DNA from: Conidiobolus incongruus B7586 | Lineage: Eukaryota; Entomophthoromycota; Entomophthoromycetes; Entomophthorales; Conidiobolaceae | Reading direction: 5' to 3' | NCBI GenBank assembly: GCA_000697335.1 | Contig: JNEM01006361.1 | Location: 1-40,903, forward strand | DNA: 40,903 nt | In this document: positions 32,344-40,903 of the stretch, one piece after another | How positions within the stretch are numbered: the first letter of the stretch is position 1 | Layout of the letters: each line of letters opens with the position of its first letter | Made by a program: the position numbers and the translations under genes | Notes under the pieces: generated by a model | Seen by the model: the letters and a program-made list of their open reading frames with translations, nothing else | Databases searched by the model: none | What the model was told of the DNA's origin: nothing

Positions 32344-35300
32344 AATTAACAATTTAATCCAAAATTATAATTATATAATTAAAAATATTAATCATATTAA
32401 TGTATAACTTAATAATAATAAAATTAAAAATAATTCAAACCAATAAATATTGATTAATTTTAATACCCAATCTAATTCACATGTTATTTTCTACTTTAAA
32501 CAGACTCAAAATAACATTATTTATCTTATCACTTTCCCCTCAATACATATTAAATTTACCTAAAATTAGTCAAATTGAAACTTTAAGTATTTTGATATTG
32601 CATTTTAATCTTACAGTTCGCAGTTAAATCTTTAACTATAAAAATCTATTCACAAAATTTGATTTTAAAATGATTACATAAAATTTAAAATATATTTAAT
32701 AGTTTAATCATAAAATATTTAAGTCATATTTATTATTAATTAAAAACATCTTAAGAAATTGAAGAGTTTAGTTTCAAAAATTTTTATTTAGAAATGATCT
32801 TTCCTTTAAAATATTTATTTAATCGTTTCATATTAAACTTGGCATCTTTTGATATCATTATCAATCAAATATTCCTCTATTTTTTAAGTTAATTTCTTCG
32901 TAGAATTATCATAAATTTGCTACTCTCCGAAATATTTTAGAAGATATTTTATTATCAAATAATTATCAAATTAATAAATGATAATTGATGAAAAAATCAA
33001 TCATTAATATAGATTAATTCATGTGGAATTAATGTTGATAATGGTTAAAAATATTGATCCTCAATGAATTATATAATTTTCATAGTTTTAAAGTAGCTTA
33101 AAGATCACGTTATATTGTATACTATTTTCAAATATTTAATATTTCAAGTTCAATATAGTATATTTACCAATTCATAATTTTCGAGTTAATATAAATAATT
33201 GAAATCATGGTTTTTAGAACTATTCTATATTTATTAAGAACAATATTTATTTTAATGCTATTTATAAAATATTCAGGTAATATTTTTTCAAACTATAGTT
33301 ATAATACTGTTCCTTTGGCGTCGATTTATTTTGGTGTCATTTTAATAATTATCCCTGCATTACTAACAAATATATTTTAGCCGATAAGCTACTATAGTTA
33401 ACTACAATTAAATTAGTCCATTTTATAAACTATACTTTGGAATTGTGAAAAATTTTATATTCCATAATTTTCAAACTTGATTATAATAGTTTATATCAAC
33501 AAGTTTCTACTAAATTTTGATAATTTAATCAACCTTATGAAACTATATCTCCTTTGAACATCGTCTTGATAAATTCTTTAATTTGATCAATCAGATTTAA
33601 TTTATAAAATAATAAATATTTAAAATGATCATTTAATATATATAATATATCTGCCAATTTGCAATATTCAAATACAATTCTTTAAATTTTATTTCAAAAC
33701 ATTTAACCATTTGTGTACTACAAAATTTTGTCTGGATTTGTAAAATATGTGTAACTCTGTTTTCAATATAATATCAAGTAAATCAAGCTTTAAAAATGTT
33801 ATTACTAAACATAATTTTAACAACTAATATAATTACGGACCTATATAGTATGAAATTTTGTCCGATAGCACACACAGATCTTGCTAACTGGAAGGCTCAT
33901 TTCCAAATCAGAATTTGAAGTATATCAAATCAGTTCATATAGAAAGTGCTATGTGGTCATAGTTATAAGTCAATATCAAATTATCCTAATGCTGTAATCA
34001 ACCTCATACATCGATATATGCTATTCATAAATACATAATATTGCTATCATTATAACTATTATACTATTTTTTATCAAATAAAATATATAAATATTAAATA
34101 TTTATTTAAATTATATTATTAAATTTTGATAATAAATAAAATTTAATTTCCAAATTTTATAAAAGCTTATTAAAATATGTTTAAAATGACCATATTTCTA
34201 CTTTGAGGAAGTATGAGCTTATCAAAATTTATTTGAATAAGATAATACTTATTAATTTGAATTATGTTACGATAATAATGATCAATAGGATAAGACATAT
34301 TACTTGGAACAAATATAAAATTATGGCCTGTATATATATTATGTATATTGTATATACCAATATTCAATACAACAATCATAATTGGATATTGCTATTGTTT
34401 TTGAATGATATAATAAAAATTTAAAAGTATAAACTAATAACATGGTTTTACAAACATTATTCTATCTAGAACACTTATAGTCTCCAAAGGAATAATCAAA
34501 TTCTAAAATTAATATCACAAAACTTATAAGGATTAAAATATAAATGATATTATAACTATTAATGAATGAATATTATAGTAGCGAGAGTATAATAACCGCT
34601 ACTATACAACAACTAATCAAATGATCCAAAATATATATCAACGTGATGTGTTAGATAACTGCAATTGGTCTAATTTAGCACTGAACTATATAATTTGAAT
34701 TAATATTTCAATTAATTTATCAAAAAAAATATATATTAATTTAAAAATATCTCTAGACATGAACTTTTTTAATGCTTTCTATTTATTATAGTATTAATTT
34801 GATTAATGAATATGGTAATTTAACATCTTTATCAGAACAAAATTTCCATCTCTATATACAAGGATTAAAATTTTAATAAATTTGTAGTGTATTCCAAAGA
34901 ATACTATGTTAAAATAAGTAATTTCAAGAACAAATAACTTGGTTTAATCTTTGATATTTCCTCTTTTTTAGTCTATCTTATTCATAATAATATGTGATGT
35001 ATATATAGTGATAAATTGAATTCAGATTAATAATCAATCATAGTTTACTCGGTCCGATTTCTAACCCTCATTATTGAATGAGTTCCTTACAAAATTACTA
35101 ATAACAAAGTCATGTAACTATATCAAGTCACTGATAGATAATTCCAGATTTATAAAAATTACTTATGATGATAAATAATTTTCCTTTTACAATTTATATT
35201 AATATTAATGTTAATATCATTGATTATTCTTAAACAAAAAAAATGAAAAGTCAAATCAAGAAACTTTGAGATATTAAGAATTTCAATCTATTAAATAATA

Positions 35301-38001
35301 TAAGATTAACTTAATTATAACTTAATATTAAAATTAAACGATATAAGCTCTTTTATAACCTAATAATCATAATTATTATTGAGATAATTATATTTAAAAA
35401 CTTTCTTATCTAATATAAACTGATTTAAGCAGTTTAGAGTTGTAAAAATATGTAAATTTATTATTAATCATAATTATTTTATTAATTTGGCTTGATAAAC
35501 ATAACTTATTTTTTTAATATAAAAGATACCAATTATAATTTTAAGCTTCAACTGTATCATTATTGTTTCATAAGCTATTTAATTCGAAATTATATTAAAT
35601 ATCAATATAATAAATAATTATTTCAATAAATTTTTAAGTTCATTATTAATTTTCTGTATAACGAATATTTGTTTTTTTTAGTCTAATAATTATCTTTTAA
35701 TCAATTCTTTGTAATTTAGTTAATATGATATCTTGATATGATCATATTATAGTTTGTATAGCCTTTTATAATTTAAAGATTAAATATTATTTATTATACA
35801 AATGAAACAGGCATCAAATTTAATGATATCTTATTTTGAACATTTCGCTATATACTATTTAACATATAAATATATATGTTATCAAATTTGATAATTATTT
35901 AAATAACTATATTTAAATTATCAAAAATTTAAGCTATTGAGTATATTATACTTAAAATTTTTAAATACTTATTAATTTATATTCAATTAATATATGAATT
36001 ATTTTCATTCAGAATGATTCAATGCAGTGTTTAAATTTTTTGCTATATAATTTATTGGCTTATCAGTATTATTCAACTAAAAAATATATTAAATTTATAG
36101 TTTTGCCTATGATATTGACTATTTCTTATAAGTAATAAAAATATAATAAAAAATATAATAGCTTAAAAATAAAGATACTATTAATCGAATGTAGAGTTAT
36201 TGAATGATTGTTTCAATATTTAATTTACTGGGATATACAATATCTGAATATACAAGGGGAAAATGTTATGATTATGCTATGCTTTTTATATATTTAATTA
36301 TATCACTTTCAACCATAAATCAAGTATTAGCCATCAAATCAGATTAAAAACAGTATTTAATTCAATTTGGTAGATTTTGTTACTCTTGATGATGATTTTA
36401 TTATTAGCCTTATAAACTTATTTAATATTCTTGAAAAGTAATATTATAGTTTATATTCGGTAGTATAATTCATAAAATCAAAAATCTGTATACTAGTTTA
36501 AGAAGCTACTGCAAATATATCAACTTTCTTCAAAAAATATTGAATGTTGATTATATTATACAACCTTTAATTTTAAATACTTGCAATATTTCAAAATTCA
36601 ATTTATTTCCTCAAAATTTGTTCAATATATTTTTTTCAAATGTTATACCTTGTTTAGAAAATTTTGAGATTATCTACACAATTGTGAAAAATAGTTTTAT
36701 TCAAATCGGAAGGTTGTATAATTTGGCGGTAGAAGTCTAATTTTTATTATAATCAATTAATATTTTAAATATTATAATCTTAATTATTGTGAGATCTCAA
36801 AGTACTACCCTTGAAACCATTTCTAACCTCGGGTTTCTATTCTATAAGGATGCCTTACTTTAATTGATCATTACTTGTGACACATGTTGTAATATTGATC
36901 AGTCTTAATGACTAAATCCAGTAGCTTTCAATGCTTAACCAAGCATTATTCTAAACTCCACCTTAGCGAATAAACCCTCGAAAACACTTACCTACTAATA
37001 GGTAATAACAAATGCCATTACTCCTCATATTACACCATTCATAATACCCATAGAGTAATTACATTATTATTAATTTTAATGCAAAAGTAATTTGTGATAA
37101 TTCAATATAAATTATCCTAAATTTTTTGCTGGTATTATAATTGCGAAATTTCGTAAAATTTTGGAATCATTACTTGAATTTGATGAATTTTCATTTTAAC
37201 CCTCCTAAAATTTTTGAAAATATGATGTATTAAAATATAAAGATATTGTGTGATTTATTAATATTATTTCTGAAATGTCATTTTGTGATTTTGTAACATA
37301 ATAGTTAATTTTGAATTTTTTTATTAGTTATGTATATAATATGAATATAATTAATATAACATTTAAATATAGTAATCAACTTTGATATCTATTAGTAATT
37401 ATAATAAAATTTGGTAACGATTGAATATTAATGTGAAAAACATTATAGAATTTTTGATAACAAAATAATAATTCATATTTGACTAACAGCTTTATCATAT
37501 TTAAAAACATTATTATTTTTTGAACAATTTGAATAACATGATTTGATCACGTCCTTGATAATCTACGTTAAACTAATATGATAAAAATATATCAACTTAT
37601 TCTATTATACTACTATTCTATATAAAAGTTCTAAAATTAAAAGATTAAGAGATTATGATACTCTATCACTGGGCAAATTATTATTATCTGGTATACTTAT
37701 ATATATTTTTTAAATTGGAGAATTAACTAAATTTTTGGACTTTAATATTTGATATATCTAAATTATGAAATATTGAAATTTACAATATGACAAAAAAATA
37801 TTTTGGATAATTTTATTTGAATTAAAATTAGTATATTTTTAAATTGCTAATATTTTGAATACAAGTTATTAATATGCCTCCACAACAATTAAATAGAAAA
37901 TTAACCAATCAGTATATACCAAATTTCAATATTCACCCAATCATGGAATGACGAGTCACGAACAACATTAGTAATCGCAATATTTTAATCTCTTGAATTA
38001 G
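32344..38001. other. 5.7-kb AT-rich gene desert
   Basis: No gene is supported. Two small patches are less AT-rich: about 33835-34020 and 36788-37065. The latter (starting TGTGAGATCTCAAAG) might be an old LTR or gene remnant, but no protein frame or repeat boundary is convincing. The short frames at 34170-34424 and 36540-36740 look like chance. Confidence 0.6.
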
Positions 38002-38009
38002 TATAAATA
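37937..38009 (+). promoter_or_regulatory. PDI core promoter with TATA box and bZIP-like palindrome
   Basis: TATAAATA at 38002-38009 lies about 70 bases before the PDI start. Upstream, TGACGAGTCA (37949-37958) is a near-palindrome close to bZIP sites, with a CCAAT 8 bases before it. PDI genes are usually induced by the unfolded-protein response through the bZIP factor Hac1, so this may be its site. The spacing does not match a canonical ERSE. Confidence 0.45.
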
Positions 38010-38079
38010 GAGAATAATGATTAATACATTCTTATTTAAGAAGCTCTTGATAATTGATAAATAATATTAATAGCTTAAT

Positions 38080-39652
38080 ATGAAATTAATTTCCACTTTA
38101 TTATTTCCTTTAGCCCTTATTTCAGGTGCCTTTGCTGCTGATGATTCCGAAAACACTACCAAATCTGATACTAAAGTCGAAGTTTTGACTGCTGACACTT
38201 TTGATGATTTTATCAAACCTGAACCCTTAGTCTTAGTCAAATTCTATGCTCCCTGGTGTGGCCACTGTAAAGCCATGGGTAAGTATTCACTATATCAGCC
38301 ACTTAAATTGGCTGCCTCATTTTTGGATCTCATCTAACCAATTAATTTTAGCTCCTGCCTACGACAAAGCTTCTTTGACTTTGGCTGAAAAGAACATTAA
38401 ATTAGCCAAGGTTGACTGTACCGTCGAAACGGAACTTTGTAACAAACACGAAATTCAAGGCTTCCCCACTTTGAAATATTTCCGTAATGGTGAAGGCGCT
38501 GAATATAATGGTGGACGTAGTGAAGAAGAGATCACTTCTTATATGATCCGCAAATCTCTTCCCGCTGTCACCGATGTCACTTCTAAGAACTTTGAAGAAT
38601 TCTCTACCTCCGCTAAAGTTGTCGTTATTGGTTACTTCGATGATAAGGAATCTGAAGAATACAAGACTTTTAACAAGGTTGCTGAAGCTCTTAACGATGA
38701 CTACATCTTTGGTGCCACTGTTGATTCCAAGTTAGCTAAAGATGCTAAGGTCAAGGCTCCCGGTATTGTTGTCTACAAGAAATTCGATGATCCTACTGCT
38801 GAAGTCAAGTACACCGAGTCTATTGATGATCTAAAGAAGGAAATTCGTACCGCTGCCACTCCTCTCATTGATGACATTGGTCCCAATAATTACCCTAACT
38901 ATATTAGCTCTGGATTACCTCTTGCTTATATTTTCGTCGAAACTGAAGAACATCGTGAAAAGTTCGATCCTATTTTCAAGCCTCTCGCCAAGGAACACAA
39001 GGGTAAAATCAATTTTGTCTTTATCAACGCTACCCAATTCGGTAGACAAGCTGAAGTTATCAACTTGAAACAAGAATTCCCTGCCTTTGGTATCCAACAA
39101 CTTACTCCCCCTGCTAAATTCCCCTTCGATCAATCTAAAGACCTCACTGAAAAAGCTCTTACCAAATTCGTTAATGATTACGTTGCTGGAGATCTCCAAC
39201 CCAATATCAAGAGTGAACCTATCCCCGAAGCCAAGGATGGTAATGTTACCGTTTTAGTTGCCGATAACTTCAAAGATGTTGCCTTTGATAAGTCCAAGGA
39301 TGTTTTAGTCGAATTCTACGCTCCCTGGTGTGGACACTGCAAGAGACTTGCCCCCATCTATGATGAACTTGCTGGTCTCTACCCCGAATCTTCCAATATT
39401 CTCATTACCAAGTTTGACGCTATTGCCAATGACATTCCTTATGGAGTTGATCTCGAAATCCAAGGTTTCCCTACCATCAAGCTCTTCAAAGCTGAAACCA
39501 ATGAAGTCGTCGATTTTGAAGAAGACCGTACTGTTGAAGGTTTCGCCAAATTCCTTAAAAAGGAAACCAAATCTGGTTTCGAACCCGAACTCCCCACTTC
39601 TGAAGATGAAGCTGATGACAAGGAAACTGAAGCCGAAGATGAAGAATTATAA
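38080..39652 (+). CDS. PDI1: protein disulfide isomerase (PDI)
   Basis: Two exons (38080-38278 and 38352-39652; intron 73 nt with branch-like CTAAC) encode about 499 aa, the usual length. PDI forms, breaks and shuffles disulfides in the ER lumen. There is a signal peptide MKLISTLLFPLALISGAFA. Domain order is a-b-b'-a'. The two active sites are both APWCGHCK, with cysteines at 60/63 and 393/396, and the cis-Pro motifs GFPTLK and GFPTIK are both intact. The intron falls three codons after the first CGHC site. The C-terminal tail is acidic, as usual, and ends EDEEL, so the last four residues are DEEL and not the common HDEL/KDEL. The codons end in C far more often than those of other genes here, which suggests strong expression. 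The ER-type tail and a/a' domains argue against other thioredoxin-fold proteins. Confidence 0.97.
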
Positions 39653-40903
39653 ATTTTTTAATGTATCAAAATAACCAGTATTATTTTTAATAATAGTAAA
39701 TCATAACTACAGCTTTATATCAATTAAACATTAAAATTATGGGTATATGATTTTTTTTCAAACTTATTATCTAGAATACATCAATTGATATTATTTTAAA
39801 TATCAATCACGGTATTTAGTCATCTATTCCTATATCTTCATCCAACACATATTTCTTATTACATTATCAATTTAATAATTTTTTATAGATATCTTGTTTA
39901 TGATAAGAAGCTATTCGATTTTCAACTGATGTACAAAATCTTTTTGCCAATTATCCTTTCATGAAATAACACAAAATTTCAAAATTGTCAGAAACTTGAA
40001 TGATATCAATAACTCAAATTTTATAGCAAGATATGGTTAGTTCAAAAAATTATGTAATCATATTATTGTAAAATTGAAAAGGTTTGAAAGGAATAATTTA
40101 TTATTATAAAATTTTAATTCAATTTTTGCATTGAACCATAAATACATCAAGATAAACACACAGGATATGGAACAACAAAAGTAATTATTGATCAAAATTC
40201 AGTTTACATTTTATTTGATATATTCAACAAAAATATTGAATCCAAAAAATTTTTTCAAATTCCAAAATATTATTAATATCAATATATTAAAATATTTATA
40301 TATAATTAACTATAAATTACAATTGATATAATGTTGAATATTTTTTATTCAAAATTAGATATTAAGAATTTTATGATTACATTCAAATTATTAATATTTA
40401 TATTAGCATGATTTATTAAATTAGTAATTTATATATAGCAAAATTAGTATTATTAATAAATAATAATCAATTGCTTTATAATTTAAATAATGGAAATTTT
40501 TTTCAATTAAAGAAAATAAACAATTTAATATAAAATTAATATTATCTTTTATTAATAACTTTTTGTTATATTTTTAATAAACTTTTAACACTTAAAAAAC
40601 AATTCTTTTTATTAAAGACTATAATTTGATATTTTAAACTAATTAAATTTTCTTGTAGAAATTTTTTTCTTATAAGCTAGTTTTTTAATTGCTTAAAATA
40701 ATTATAATTATATAAGTTTTAATCTAAAAAATATACTAGATATAGTAGTTTTTTCTAATTATTTTTAATTAGAAAACTTTTTATAACTTTAACTCTATAT
40801 ATTTTATAATTTATATAAAAATAATAAGCTTTTTCAAATTATATTAAAAACATTAATTAAAAATGATTTTAATTAAAAAAGATATATGAAATTTATAACT
40901 AAT
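39653..40903. other. AT-rich intergenic region, no gene seen
   Basis: This is the 3' flank of PDI up to the window end. No open frame or RNA gene is recognised. Confidence 0.6.

Noticed and set aside
34170-34424. Overlapping 69-aa and 73-aa frames on both strands
   Set aside because: Ile/Asn/Tyr-rich composition is what random AT-rich DNA gives; no start context or homology.
36540-36740. 66-aa plus-strand frame
   Set aside because: Composition typical of translated AT-rich spacer; no recognised motif.
38915-39621. Antisense and other-frame frames within PDI
   Set aside because: Shadows of the GC-richer PDI exon.

Overview
This is a eukaryotic nuclear window, most likely from an early-diverging fungus. 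The genes have many short introns (about 43-75 nt, donors usually GTAA, branch-like CTAAY, acceptors TTAG or similar) in an extremely AT-rich background. Fungal marks are a SAGA subunit of the Hfi1/Ada1 family, a fungal-type M28-like membrane protein and an EMC3. The AT-rich intergenic DNA, the large 7TM receptor and the small secreted proteins would suit Entomophthoromycotina (Conidiobolus-like), but that placement is an inference. A gene with a clear mitochondrial presequence argues against anaerobic Neocallimastigomycetes.

Layout. 1.3-4.1 kb: a seven-exon queuosine-salvage gene (Qng1/DUF2419) flanked by two divergently oriented Tyr/Pro-rich secreted-protein genes, the right-hand one apparently broken. 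4.4-6.3 kb: EMC3 (+), convergent with a single-exon gene (-) that carries the DNA-binding half of a Tc1/mariner-type (DUF7769-like) transposase and no catalytic domain. 6.8-8.4 kb: a decayed MATE transporter (-). 9.05-9.41 kb: a GC-rich block that looks like a solo LTR. 10.6-12.96 kb: a compact cluster with a mitochondrial YqeY/AIM41 protein (+), a secreted NDK-like protein (-) and a small one-TM protein (+). 14.1-19.0 kb: three small secreted-protein genes, all on the minus strand, with related signal peptides, plus two decayed coding fragments. 19.2-22.9 kb: tRNA-Asn(GTT), an M28-like type II membrane protein that has lost most metal ligands, and the SAGA subunit Hfi1/Ada1. 23.4-25.3 kb: a broken Ty3/gypsy fossil. 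25.3-30.5 and 32.3-38.1 kb: very AT-rich gene deserts around a single 596-aa 7TM receptor with a His-rich ectodomain. 38.1-39.7 kb: a protein disulfide isomerase with codon use that suggests high expression. The rest is AT-rich spacer.

There is no operon logic. The housekeeping genes are unrelated in pathway, apart from a loose secretory/ER theme (EMC3, PDI, secreted proteins, receptor). The most unusual items are the transposase-derived DNA-binding protein, the NDK with a signal peptide, the M28 pseudoenzyme and the family of small secreted proteins. I see no multi-gene system I would call new. All exon structures were read by eye from splice signals and protein-family fit, and have not been checked against transcripts.
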